Shown one piece after another: positions 1 to 7,186 of a stretch of 16,789 nucleotides of DNA (position 1 is the stretch's first letter; each line of letters begins with the position of its first letter). The DNA lies in the NCBI GenBank assembly GCA_041623535.1, contig JBFJWR010000022.1, positions 1 through 16,789 on the forward strand. Direction: 5' to 3'. The notes below the pieces were generated by a model, which did not search any database, was not told where the DNA came from, and worked only from the letters and a program-made list of their open reading frames with translations. The position numbers and the translations under genes were made by a program. This DNA is from JBFJWR01 sp041623535 (lineage in GTDB: Bacteria > Pseudomonadota > Gammaproteobacteria > Pseudomonadales > JBFGWM01).

Positions 1-1
1 C

Positions 2-844
2 GGTGGCGACATCGATGTGCTGGTTGCCGGTAGCGGTTGCGGCGCAGTGGCCGAGGCAGCGGCGCAAATCGCCGGTGTGGCCCGCGTACTGGTAGCTGAT
101 AATCCGGCTTACGAACACCAGATGGCTGAAAACCTGGGTGCACTGGTAGCCGAACTGGGCAAGGATCACGCGCACATCCTCGCGGCCGCCACCACCACCG
201 GCAAGAATTTCATGCCGCGCACGGCCGCACTGCTCGACACGCAGCAGATTTCCGACATCTGCGCCGTGGAGTCCGCCGATACCTTCCAACGGCCGATCTA
301 TGCCGGCAACGCGATCGCCACGGTGAAATCCTCCGATGCCATCAAGTGCATCACGGTACGCACCACGGCGTTTGACAAGGCCGCCGAGGGCGGGTCTGCC
401 AGCATCGTGGCGCTAGATTCGGTACATGATTCCGGCACGGCGACATTTGTCGGTGAGGAACTGGCCAAATCGGACCGGCCCGAACTGACAGCCGCCAGCA
501 TCGTGATCTCCGGTGGTCGCGGTATGCAGAATGGCGAAAACTTCGAGATGCTCTACAAACTGGCCGACAAACTCGGTGCTGCAGTGGGTGCCTCGCGTGC
601 CGCCGTGGACGCCGGTTTCGTGCCGAACGATATGCAGGTCGGTCAGACCGGTAAAATCGTCGCGCCCGACCTGTACATCGCGGTCGGCATCTCGGGTGCG
701 ATTCAGCACCTTGCCGGCATGAAAGACTCCAAGGTGATCGTCGCGATCAACAAGGACGAGGAAGCGCCTATCTTCCAGATTGCCGACTACGGCCTGGTCG
801 CTGACCTGTTTACAGCGATTCCGGAACTCGACAGCCAGTTGTAG
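2..844 (+). CDS. etfA: Electron transfer flavoprotein, alpha subunit (5'-truncated)
   Basis: EtfA/FixB pairs with EtfB and carries electrons from acyl-CoA and other flavin dehydrogenases, through its FAD, to ETF:quinone oxidoreductase in the membrane. The reading frame is already open at base 2 (it reads GGDIDVLVAG, as inside the N-terminal domain of the family), so the true start and probably etfB lie left of the window. The C-terminal FAD-binding domain is clear: SGGRGM, then SRAAVDAGFVPNDMQVGQTG, then YIAVGISGAIQHLAGM, and finally INKDEEAPIFQIADYGLV. These are the hallmark segments that bind the FAD adenine and pyrophosphate. The visible part ends in a TAG at 842-844, at the normal family C-terminus. 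About the first 30-40 residues are probably missing. The fadBA operon downstream agrees with a role in fatty-acid oxidation, although ETF serves many dehydrogenases. Confidence 0.96.
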   Translation, partial: GGDIDVLVAGSGCGAVAEAAAQIAGVARVLVADNPAYEHQMAENLGALVAELGKDHAHILAAATTTGKNFMPRTAALLDTQQISDICAVESADTFQRPIYAGNAIATVKSSDAIKCITVRTTAFDKAAEGGSASIVALDSVHDSGTATFVGEELAKSDRPELTAASIVISGGRGMQNGENFEMLYKLADKLGAAVGASRAAVDAGFVPNDMQVGQTGKIVAPDLYIAVGISGAIQHLAGMKDSKVIVAINKDEEAPIFQIADYGLVADLFTAIPELDSQL

Positions 845-851
845 GTCTGTA

Positions 852-886
852 CCGGGGAGGGTGCCGGTCGGCATCCTCTCCGGGTT
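852..886 (+). terminator. Strong hairpin just after etfA, probable terminator
   Basis: Bases 852-866 pair with 869-883 over 15 positions with two G-U wobbles, starting 8 bases after the etfA stop. Only a short TTT (884-886) follows, so it is either a weak rho-independent terminator or an mRNA 3'-end stabiliser separating etfA from the lipoprotein gene. Confidence 0.6.
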
Positions 887-921
887 TCGCGTCTGCACCA
901 CCTTTTGGGGTTGGAATCGCC

Positions 922-1398
922 ATGACTTCGACGACTGCCTCGCGGTGGCTGATGCTTCTGTGTTTTGCCACGCTCTTCAGTGGTTGCGCCGTGTTGCGCC
1001 AACCGGAACCGCCGAACCTGTCCATCGTGGATGTCCGGCTTCAGGATATGACGCTGTTTGAGCAGCGTTACCGCATGACCCTGCGTATTTCCAATCCGAA
1101 CGATTTCGAACTTCCCGTGGAACGCGTTCATTACGAGATATTCCTGGAAGGCGACCTGTTTGCCGAGGGCAACAGCGTGGGCTCATTCGTGGTGCCCGCA
1201 CTGGGCGAGAACCGCTTCGATGTCATCGTATCGAGCAGCCTGCTGCGCACGGCGCGACATGCGGCCAACCTGATGCAGGGCGGGCGTGATCAACTGGATT
1301 ACGAGATGAAGGGATTTGCCGTCGTCGACCTGCCGTTTGCTGGCCGGGTGCCGTTTTCTGACAGCGGCTCGCTGCAAATGCCCACACCCCGACGCTGA
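922..1398 (+). CDS. LEA-type 2 (WHy/LEA14-like) lipoprotein
   Basis: This is a 158-aa secreted lipoprotein. Residues 1-21 form a signal peptide with arginine at position 8, a hydrophobic core and the lipobox LFSG-C, so Cys22 would be lipidated after signal peptidase II cleavage. The rest is a single beta-sandwich of the LEA_2 type: the stretch YRMTLRISNPNDFELPVERVHYEIFLEGDLFAEG is the classic pattern in which a strand ends in xNPN and is followed by the L/V-x-x-V/L-x-Y-x(2)-x-L-x-G motif. Such proteins are linked to desiccation and stress, but the bacterial versions have no established biochemical role. The start at 922 is supported by GGA at 913-915, six bases upstream. The gene stands between the hairpin after etfA and the next gene, so it may have its own promoter. 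Recognition of the fold is firm; the function is not known. Confidence 0.85.
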   Translation: MTSTTASRWLMLLCFATLFSGCAVLRQPEPPNLSIVDVRLQDMTLFEQRYRMTLRISNPNDFELPVERVHYEIFLEGDLFAEGNSVGSFVVPALGENRFDVIVSSSLLRTARHAANLMQGGRDQLDYEMKGFAVVDLPFAGRVPFSDSGSLQMPTPRR

Positions 1399-1482
1399 CG
1401 CCAACCGTCGGGCTGTGGCAGTGCTGCAGTTTCGTATCTACGCTTCCATTAGCACAGGCAAATAGCGGTTTTCACTGGAAAA

Positions 1483-2181
1483 ATGATCAAGTACGAATTC
1501 ATTCTCAAGGATGGTGCCAAGTTCGATTTTTCCGTAAATCCGGAACGTCCGCCCGCACCCACGACCGGGCTGGCTGAAAGCTGGGCGAAACTCGAACACT
1601 GCAAGTGCTCGCACTGTCCGCTGGATCCCAAGCAACATGCGAATTGCCCGGCCGCGGTGGATCTGCAGGAAGTTATCAAGAAAGTATCGAGCATGCCTGC
1701 ATCCGGGGGGGCTCGCGTTGCGGTCGTATCCAAGGAACGCGCGATCGTGAAGGACACGACCCTGGAGGAGGGGCTGCGCGCGCTGATGGGCCTGATCATG
1801 TCCACCAGCGCCTGCCCGGTGCTGCAGCCCCTGCGACCCATGGGCCTGCATCATCTGCCGTTCAACTCGACCGATGAATTCATCCTGCGGTCCATCTCGT
1901 TCTACCTGTTGCGCCAGTACCTGCTGGCGAAAGACGGCGTGCAACCGGACTGGGAACTGAAGGGCCTGGTCAAGCAGAACCAGGATCTGCAAACGCTCAA
2001 CCAGGACTTCTGGAAGCGTTTCCAGGGTGTGTGCAAGGGTGATTCGGCGCTGAAAGCACTGATGGGCTTTTTCGCGCTGTCTTCCAGCGTCAGTTACTCA
2101 ATGGAACTGCAGATCCAGAAGCTGCGGCGTAAATTTCTTGGCAGCAAGCCACCGCCGATTTTCAAACCACCCAGCGCCTAG
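1483..2181 (+). CDS. Uncharacterised cysteine-rich cytoplasmic protein, 232 aa
   Basis: I do not recognise a characterised family. The protein has no signal peptide or membrane segment. It opens with an amphipathic beta-like stretch (YEFILKDGAKFDFSV), then carries a tight cysteine cluster at residues 40, 42, 45 and 55 (C-x-C-x2-C-x9-C, followed by PAAVDL). A second motif follows at residues 107-127, containing Cys111 and His123-His124 (STSACPVLQPLRPMGLHHLP). The C-terminal half is predicted helical. The cysteine spacing suggests a bound zinc ion or Fe-S cluster, and the second Cys/His motif could supply further ligands; this is inference. The ATG at 1483 follows a purine-rich CTGGAAAA. The TAG stop (2179-2181) overlaps the stop of the convergent universal stress gene. 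Codon use resembles its neighbours, so it looks like a real, native gene. Confidence 0.8.
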   Translation: MIKYEFILKDGAKFDFSVNPERPPAPTTGLAESWAKLEHCKCSHCPLDPKQHANCPAAVDLQEVIKKVSSMPASGGARVAVVSKERAIVKDTTLEEGLRALMGLIMSTSACPVLQPLRPMGLHHLPFNSTDEFILRSISFYLLRQYLLAKDGVQPDWELKGLVKQNQDLQTLNQDFWKRFQGVCKGDSALKALMGFFALSSSVSYSMELQIQKLRRKFLGSKPPPIFKPPSA

Positions 2182-2615
2182 GTGGAATCCACGTGCATAG
2201 TCAGCACGTCGCAATTGGCTTTGTGCACGATGTCGTCGGTGGTGGAGCCAAACAGGGTGTCAAACCAGTGCCGGTGATGTGCCCCGACGATAATCAGATC
2301 GGCCCCGATTTCGTTCGCGACCCGGCGAATCTCGCTCTGCGGGTGGCCGGTGACGGCGTGTATCTGCGCCTCGGCAATACCAAGTTCCGCCCCCAGCCGC
2401 CGCAGGCGCTCGGTGGCGTGCGCGGTCAGTTGATCCTGCACCGGGGACAGGTCCATGGGGATCTCGCCGCCGTAGGCAAGGCTGAATGGCTCCAGTGCGT
2501 GAACGATGCTCAGTTTGCAGCCCATGGCCTTGGCCAGTTGCTGGGCACGGCTGGCAAGTGTGCTGGCTTCGCCGGACAGGTCCAGGGCGAGCAGGGCGTG
2601 CTGATAGGCGCTCAT
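2178..2615 (-). CDS. Universal stress protein (UspA family)
   Basis: This is a single-domain Usp of 145 aa starting at the ATG 2613-2615 (MSAYQHALLALDLSGEA). That start is preceded on the minus strand by CGGAGA at proper spacing; a 19-residue extension up to 2672 is possible but lacks family similarity. The Usp fold is shown by the N-terminal strand plus nucleotide-loop aspartate (ALDLS), the middle IVHALEP, and the C-terminal GADLIIVGAHHRHWFDTLFG followed by STTDDIVHKANCDVLTMHV. The usual ATP-binding pattern G-x2-G-x9-G-S/T is only partly kept: the second glycine is histidine (GAHH), which resembles non-ATP-binding UspA more than UspFG. Such small cytoplasmic dimers respond to starvation and stress. 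It is transcribed away from the membrane protein at 2687 and runs tail-to-tail into the cysteine-rich gene. Confidence 0.93.
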   Translation of the reverse strand: MSAYQHALLALDLSGEASTLASRAQQLAKAMGCKLSIVHALEPFSLAYGGEIPMDLSPVQDQLTAHATERLRRLGAELGIAEAQIHAVTGHPQSEIRRVANEIGADLIIVGAHHRHWFDTLFGSTTDDIVHKANCDVLTMHVDST

Positions 2616-2649
2616 GATTGCGTTTCTCCGTGGTTCTTGGCTGATTTCC

Positions 2650-2655
2650 AGTATA
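2650..2655 (-). promoter_or_regulatory. Candidate -10 element for the universal stress gene
   Basis: Read on the minus strand these bases are TATACT, five of six matches to the sigma-70 -10 box, about 35 bases before the Usp ATG. No convincing -35 element is visible, so the call is weak. Confidence 0.35.
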
Positions 2656-2686
2656 GGGCGCGAGCGGATCATCGTGCGGGGTGTGC

Positions 2687-3199
2687 ATGGGCTGGCTGAT
2701 TGTACTCGGTAGCATCGCCATGCTGGTGGGCTCGATCACCCTGATGCGACCCTCGGTGCGCGAGCAGCGCCAGTCCAGGCTGCGCCAGCAGGCGCTCAAA
2801 GCGGGCCTGCGGGTTCGTCTGCAGACACTGCAACTGCCGGGAGAAAGCGAACCACGACGGCTCGCGGTGTACACCCTGGCGCGCGACCAGGCACAGCGCG
2901 AGGTCTTCGAACGTCGCCGCGCCCACTGGCTGGCGGTACGGGCGCCCGGGGGCGGCCTGGACAGCATTGACGAACACTGGCAGTTCCTGGAGTCGGATGC
3001 AGGTGCGAGAAGCCTGACAGGACCGTTGCGGGAACTGCTCCAACCCCTGGGCGAGGAAGTGCTGGCGGTGGCCAGCAGCGCCGGGGCAGTGGGCGTGTAC
3101 TGGACCGAGGAGGCCACCAGCCTGCAGTTGGCCGATATTCACGACCTTCTCAAGGACCTGATGAGACTGACCAGCGGGACTGCTGCCGGCCCGCTGTAA
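2687..3199 (+). CDS. Small membrane-anchored protein of unknown function
   Basis: From the ATG at 2687 this is a 170-aa protein; a GTG two codons earlier (2681) is an equal alternative start. The first ~20 residues (MGWLIVLGSIAMLVGSITLM) form one membrane-spanning segment. A basic region follows (RPSVREQRQSRLRQQALKAGLRVRL), indicating an N-out/C-in anchor with the rest in the cytoplasm. The soluble part contains an LRVRLQTLQLPGE stretch, a conserved-looking WLAVRAPGGGLDSIDEHWQFLE region and a C-terminal VGVYWTEEATSLQLADIHDLLKDL. I do not recognise a named family. The gene starts head-to-head with usp across 71 bases, so the two may share a regulatory region. No terminator is obvious after its TAA at 3197-3199. 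Confidence 0.78.
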   Translation: MGWLIVLGSIAMLVGSITLMRPSVREQRQSRLRQQALKAGLRVRLQTLQLPGESEPRRLAVYTLARDQAQREVFERRRAHWLAVRAPGGGLDSIDEHWQFLESDAGARSLTGPLRELLQPLGEEVLAVASSAGAVGVYWTEEATSLQLADIHDLLKDLMRLTSGTAAGPL

Positions 3200-3250
3200 A
3201 GCCCATTTTGGTCCCCACGCGCCACACCCGCGTCGATAAATGCATAAATA

Positions 3251-3289
3251 TAGAAATATATTGAAATATATATTTCTAGAATATATCTT
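3251..3289 (+). promoter_or_regulatory. AT-rich promoter with overlapping 11-bp inverted repeat
   Basis: Bases 3240-3289 are almost pure A/T in an otherwise G+C-rich window. TTGAAA at 3261-3266 and TATCTT at 3284-3289, 17 bp apart, make a plausible sigma-70 promoter whose transcript would start near 3296. A perfect inverted repeat, TAGAAATATAT (3251-3261) with ATATATTTCTA (3268-3278), covers the -35 element and could be a repressor operator or a cruciform-prone site. Confidence 0.55.
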
Positions 3290-3321
3290 GGACGCATATT
3301 TCAAGGCGAAAGGTGTCCCAG

Positions 3322-3579
3322 ATGAATCAATTTGCTTCCTTGCAGCAGAAACGATCCCGTTGGTTGCCCCTGCTCGCACTGGTCAGCCTGCCGCTGGTCA
3401 CAGCTTGCGCGCCTCATGCTGTGCAGCCGGATCGCCAGGTTTCTTTGATTCACCAGGCAAGCCCGGAACTGCCCGAGCAGCGCAACCAGTCCGCCTATGC
3501 CGAACCGGTCACTGAAACGGAAGTGGTTCGCGTCTACGGCTACCCCACGGTCGATGAGTTCGAGTCCCAACCGCTCTGA
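3322..3579 (+). CDS. Small lipoprotein, 85 aa
   Basis: This is a short lipoprotein: a basic start (MNQFASLQQKRSR), a hydrophobic core (WLPLLALVSLPL) and the lipobox LVTA-C near residue 29. After the cysteine there are only about 57 residues, polar and probably extended (Q/E/P-rich), ending in a VVRVYGYPTVDEFESQPL tail. I choose ATG 3322, three codons inside a GTG at 3313, because the AAAGG (3309-3313) sits eight bases before it and would otherwise overlap the start. The gene lies between its own AT-rich promoter and a strong terminator, so it is a one-gene transcription unit. The function is unknown; a role as a small outer-membrane or periplasmic lipoprotein in the envelope is the natural guess. 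No paralogue is visible in the window. Confidence 0.75.
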   Translation: MNQFASLQQKRSRWLPLLALVSLPLVTACAPHAVQPDRQVSLIHQASPELPEQRNQSAYAEPVTETEVVRVYGYPTVDEFESQPL

Positions 3580-3605
3580 CAACCTGACACTGATTTCAAT
3601 TCCTG

Positions 3606-3628
3606 GCCGGTGCGAAAAGCGCACCGGC
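3606..3628 (+). other. Perfect 9-bp stem hairpin in the 3' UTR of the small lipoprotein
   Basis: GCCGGTGCG (3606-3614) pairs with CGCACCGGC (3620-3628) around the loop AAAAG. No T-run follows, so it is not itself an intrinsic terminator. It precedes the true terminator by about 20 bases and probably stabilises the transcript end. Confidence 0.6.
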
Positions 3629-3649
3629 GCCCATCCGGAACGACCGATC

Positions 3650-3679
3650 AAGCCCGGCTCAAAAGCCGGGCTTTTTTTG
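3650..3679 (+). terminator. Rho-independent terminator
   Basis: AAGCCCGGC (3650-3658) pairs with GCCGGGCTT (3665-3673) around a TCAAAA loop and runs directly into seven T residues (3672-3678). This is a canonical intrinsic terminator closing the lipoprotein unit before fadB. Confidence 0.93.
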
Positions 3680-3749
3680 TTCAGATTGACAAACCCCGCT
3701 TTTTTTCCGAATGTGTCGCTCTCGTCTGCGGTCTTCCGGCCGCCCGCAA

Positions 3750-3764
3750 GCTATCCTGTATAGC
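3750..3764 (+). promoter_or_regulatory. Interrupted palindrome upstream of fadB, candidate operator/-10
   Basis: GCTAT-CCTGT-ATAGC is a perfect 5-bp inverted repeat with a 5-base spacer, ending 35 bases before the fadB ATG. It contains TATCCT and TATAGC, either of which could serve as a -10 box. A fatty-acid-responsive repressor (FadR/PsrA-like role) could bind here; that is inference from position only. The TTGACA at 3686-3691 is too far away to pair with it. Confidence 0.35.
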
Positions 3765-3799
3765 CCCCCTATCAAATCCCGACGATTCGGAGTACGTGC

Positions 3800-5947
3800 A
3801 TGATTTTCGAAGGCAAAGCGATCACGGTGACGGATATCGGCGACGGTCTCGCCGAACTCAAGTTTGACCTCCAGGGTGAATCGGTAAACAAGTTCAACCG
3901 CCTGACCCTGGATGAACTGGACCAGGCCACCAAGGCGCTGGCCGGACAGAAGGCCATCAAGGGGCTGGTAGTCAGCAGCGGCAAGGGCGTGTTCATCGTC
4001 GGTGCGGATATTACCGAGTTCGTTGGTACTTTTGCCCTGCCGGACGCGGAACTGAAAAAGTGGGTGGTGGATGCCAACGCGATTTTCAGCCGTTTCGAGG
4101 ATCTGCCATTTCCGACTGCGGTTGCCATCAACGGCATTGCACTTGGCGGCGGTTTCGAAATGTGCCTGGCCTGCGATTTCCGCGTGATGTCCACGCAGGC
4201 CAAGGTCGGCCTGCCGGAAGTCAAACTGGGTATCTTCCCCGGTTTTGGCGGCACCGTGCGCCTGTCCCGCCTGATTGGCGCGGACAATGCGATCGAATGG
4301 ATCTGCGGCGGCAAGGAACAACGTCCTGATGCGGCGCTGAACGTCCGCGCGGTGGATGCCGTGGTCGCGCCGGAAAAACTGGCAGACGCCGCGAAGTCCA
4401 TCCTGCGCCAGGCGATCGACGGCAAGATGAAGTGGCAGGAACGCCGCGCCGAGAAGAAAGGCAAGATCAAGCTGAACGCCATGGAAACCATGATGTCGTT
4501 CGAAACCGCCAAGGGCTTTGTCGCCGGCCAGGCCGGCCCGCATTACCCGGCGCCGGTACAGGCAATCAAGTCGATCCAGAAATCGGCCGGCATGGAACGT
4601 GATGCGGCACTGGAAGTCGAAGCCGATAACTTCGTGAAGATGGCCAAGACCGAGGTCGCCAGCAACCTGATCGGCCTGTTCCTGAACGACCAGGAACTCA
4701 AGCACGCGGCGAAAAAGCTCGCACCCAAGGCACGCAAGGTCGAGCAGGCCGCGGTGCTGGGCGCCGGCATCATGGGTGGTGGCATCGCCTACCAGTCTGC
4801 CTACAAGGGCACGCCCATCATCATGAAGGACATTGCCGAGAAGCAGCTCGACCTCGGCATGGAAGAAGCCACCAAGCTGCTCGACAAGCTGGTAACCAAG
4901 GGTCGCATCGACAGTCGCAAGCTGGCCGCGACCATTGCCAGCATCCGTCCGACGCTGAACTACGGTGATTTCGGCAGTGTCGACATTGTCGTCGAAGCGG
5001 TGGTCGAGAATCCCAAGATCAAGAAGGCGGTACTCGGTGAACTGGAAGGGCAGGTGACCGATGACACCATCATCGCCACCAATACCTCGACCATCTCGAT
5101 CGACATCCTGGCCGCTGATCTGAAGCGTCCGGAAAACTTCTGCGGTATGCACTTCTTCAACCCGGTGCACATGATGCCGCTGGTCGAAGTCATTCGCGGC
5201 GCCAAGACTTCGGACGAGGCAGTTGCCACCACGGTCGCCTATGCGAACGCGATGGGCAAGAATCCGATCGTGGTCAACGACTGCCCGGGCTTCCTGGTCA
5301 ACCGCATCCTGTTCCCGTACTTCGCCGGTTTCCAGAAACTGGTTGCGCACGGTGTGGATTTCCAGCGTATCGACAAGCTCATGGAACGCTTTGGCTGGCC
5401 CATGGGTCCGGCCTACCTGCTGGACGTGGTCGGTATCGACACCGCTCACCACGCGCAGGCGGTGATGGCCGAGGGTTTCCCCGACCGCATGAAGGAAGAT
5501 GGCCGTACCTCGCTGGATGTGATGTATGACGCCGAGCGCTTTGGTCAGAAGAACGAGAAGGGTTATTACATTTACGTGCCCGATCGCAAGGGCAAGCCGA
5601 AGAAAACCGTCGATCCGTCGGTGTACGACATGCTCAAGCCGGTCACCGCTGAAACGCGCGAACTGAGCGACGAGGAAATCGTCGAACGCATGATGATCCC
5701 GATGTGCATCGAGACCGCCCGCTGCCTGGAAGACGGCATCGTGGAACGCGCTGCGGAAGCGGACATGGGCCTGATCTACGGCATCGGCTTCCCGCCGTTC
5801 CGTGGCGGCGCACTGCGTTACATCGACTCCATCGGCCTGGAAGCATTCTGCACCATGACTGAGAAATACCAGGATCTTGGTGCGCTCTACCAGCCCACCG
5901 CAGCAATGCGGGACAAGGCCGGCAAGGGCGAGACGTATTTCGGCTAA
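3800..5947 (+). CDS. fadB: Fatty acid oxidation complex alpha subunit (enoyl-CoA hydratase / 3-hydroxyacyl-CoA dehydrogenase)
   Basis: FadB hydrates trans-2-enoyl-CoA and oxidises the resulting L-3-hydroxyacyl-CoA with NAD+, in a cytoplasmic alpha2-beta2 complex with FadA. The 715 residues match the family length. The N-terminal crotonase domain (about 1-190) has the oxyanion-hole and catalytic segments ALGGGFEMCLACDF and GLPEVKLGIFPGFGG, giving Glu120 and Glu140, the equivalents of E. coli Glu119/Glu139. The Rossmann motif GAGIMGGG is at residues 321-328, ending a strand with Asp344 (IIMKD), fitting NAD+. The dehydrogenase catalytic histidine is His451 in HFFNPVHMMPLVEV, followed by NDCPGFLVNR. 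The C-terminal domain has FGWPMGPAYLLDVVGID and FPPFRGG. GGAG at 3789-3792 lies seven bases before the ATG. All key residues are present, so it should be active. fadA follows after 29 bases, making the standard fadBA operon. Confidence 0.97.
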   Translation: MIFEGKAITVTDIGDGLAELKFDLQGESVNKFNRLTLDELDQATKALAGQKAIKGLVVSSGKGVFIVGADITEFVGTFALPDAELKKWVVDANAIFSRFEDLPFPTAVAINGIALGGGFEMCLACDFRVMSTQAKVGLPEVKLGIFPGFGGTVRLSRLIGADNAIEWICGGKEQRPDAALNVRAVDAVVAPEKLADAAKSILRQAIDGKMKWQERRAEKKGKIKLNAMETMMSFETAKGFVAGQAGPHYPAPVQAIKSIQKSAGMERDAALEVEADNFVKMAKTEVASNLIGLFLNDQELKHAAKKLAPKARKVEQAAVLGAGIMGGGIAYQSAYKGTPIIMKDIAEKQLDLGMEEATKLLDKLVTKGRIDSRKLAATIASIRPTLNYGDFGSVDIVVEAVVENPKIKKAVLGELEGQVTDDTIIATNTSTISIDILAADLKRPENFCGMHFFNPVHMMPLVEVIRGAKTSDEAVATTVAYANAMGKNPIVVNDCPGFLVNRILFPYFAGFQKLVAHGVDFQRIDKLMERFGWPMGPAYLLDVVGIDTAHHAQAVMAEGFPDRMKEDGRTSLDVMYDAERFGQKNEKGYYIYVPDRKGKPKKTVDPSVYDMLKPVTAETRELSDEEIVERMMIPMCIETARCLEDGIVERAAEADMGLIYGIGFPPFRGGALRYIDSIGLEAFCTMTEKYQDLGALYQPTAAMRDKAGKGETYFG

Positions 5948-5976
5948 ACGCAAACAGATTACTGGAGATACCAAAC

Positions 5977-7164
5977 ATGGCTAGTGTAAAACCCCTGCAG
6001 AATGATCCGGTCGTCGTGGATGCTGTTCGCACTCCGATGGGCCGCTCCAAGAACGGCGCTTTCCGTTCTGTGCGTGCTGAAAACCTTTCCGCGCATTGCA
6101 TCGAGGCATTGTTCGAACGCAATCCGGCCGTTAACCCGGCGGAAACCGAAGATGTCATCTGGGGCTGCGTCAACCAGACCCTGGAACAGGGCTGGAATGT
6201 CGGTCGCATGGCTTCGCTGCTGACGCGTGTGCCGCATACGGCCGGTGGCCAGACCGTGAACCGCCTGTGCGGATCATCCATGACCGCACTGCACACCGCA
6301 GCGCTGTCGATCATGGGCGGCATGGGCGACCAGTTCGTGATCGGCGGTGTCGAGCACATGGGTCACGTCAGCATGATGCACGGTGTGGATCCCAACCCGC
6401 TGCTGTCCAAGTACGCTGCCAAGGCTTCGGGCATGATGGGCCTGACCGCGGAAATGCTGGGCAAGATTCACCAGATCAGCCGCGAACGCCAGGATGAGTT
6501 TGCGGTGCGTTCCCACCAGCGGGCCCACGATGCCACCGTGAACGGTCGCTTCCGCAACGAGATCGTGCCGATCGAAGGGCATGACGAGAACGGTTTCGCG
6601 ATGCTGATCGAAGATGACGAGACCATACGTCCCGAAACCACCGTCGAAAGCCTCGGCCAGTTGCGGCCGGTGTTTGACCCGAAGAGTGGCACGGTTACCG
6701 CCGGCACGTCCTCGCAGTTGTCCGACGGTGCTTCCGCACTGCTGGTCATGTCACGGGCCAAGGCGGAAGCGCTCGGCCTCAAGCCGATGGCGCGCGTGGT
6801 TGGCATGTCGGTGGCCGGCGTCGATCCGGCCATCATGGGTTACGGTCCGGTTCCGGCAGTGAAGAAACTGCTGACCCGCACCGGCATGACCATTGAGGAC
6901 TTCGAGTACTTCGAACTGAACGAGGCTTTCGCCGCACAGTCACTGCCGGTACTGAAAGATCTGAAATTGCTGGACCGCATGGAAGAAAACGTCAACATCA
7001 ATGGCGGCGCCATTGCCCTGGGCCACCCGCTGGGATGTTCCGGTTCGCGTATTTCCGCGACCCTGCTGAATGTATTGCAGCAACGCGACGCAGAGTTCGG
7101 CATTGCCACCATGTGCGTGGGTCTTGGGCAGGGAACTGCTACGGCGTTCCAGCGACTCAACTGA
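5977..7164 (+). CDS. fadA: 3-ketoacyl-CoA thiolase (fatty acid oxidation complex beta subunit)
   Basis: FadA cleaves 3-ketoacyl-CoA with free CoA to give acetyl-CoA and the shortened acyl-CoA, the last step of each beta-oxidation round. The 395-aa length is normal. The acylated nucleophile is Cys98 in VNRLCGSSMTALHTAA. The second active-site pair is His350 in NGGAIALGHPLGCSGSR and Cys380 in ATMCVGLGQGTA (E. coli FadA Cys91, His343, Cys373). The N-terminal DAVRTPMGRSKNGAFR and the NEAFAAQ segment are typical thiolase. The ATG at 5977 follows CTGGAG with good spacing. The gene is co-transcribed with fadB, and a short-chain dehydrogenase gene starts about 20 bases after the stop. Confidence 0.97.
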   Translation: MASVKPLQNDPVVVDAVRTPMGRSKNGAFRSVRAENLSAHCIEALFERNPAVNPAETEDVIWGCVNQTLEQGWNVGRMASLLTRVPHTAGGQTVNRLCGSSMTALHTAALSIMGGMGDQFVIGGVEHMGHVSMMHGVDPNPLLSKYAAKASGMMGLTAEMLGKIHQISRERQDEFAVRSHQRAHDATVNGRFRNEIVPIEGHDENGFAMLIEDDETIRPETTVESLGQLRPVFDPKSGTVTAGTSSQLSDGASALLVMSRAKAEALGLKPMARVVGMSVAGVDPAIMGYGPVPAVKKLLTRTGMTIEDFEYFELNEAFAAQSLPVLKDLKLLDRMEENVNINGGAIALGHPLGCSGSRISATLLNVLQQRDAEFGIATMCVGLGQGTATAFQRLN

Positions 7165-7186
7165 GTCTCTGCGCTTGAGCGCTTCG

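Noticed and set aside
3240..3515. 91-codon frame starting in the AT-rich island
   Set aside because: It begins inside the promoter and overlaps the lipoprotein gene in another frame; no family signal.
3686..3691. Consensus TTGACA as a fadB -35 box
   Set aside because: No acceptable -10 lies 16-18 bases downstream; the bases there are GAATGT. It also falls directly behind the previous terminator.
3659..5974. 771-codon open frame on the minus strand opposite fadB
   Set aside because: It is the antisense shadow of a high-G+C gene with strong codon bias. Its translation is rich in His, Arg and Asp with no family motif, and fadB on the plus strand is unmistakable.
7070..7186. Upstream extension of the SDR gene to an ATG inside fadA
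   Set aside because: The extra residues are not SDR-like and overlap conserved fadA coding sequence by about 95 bases.
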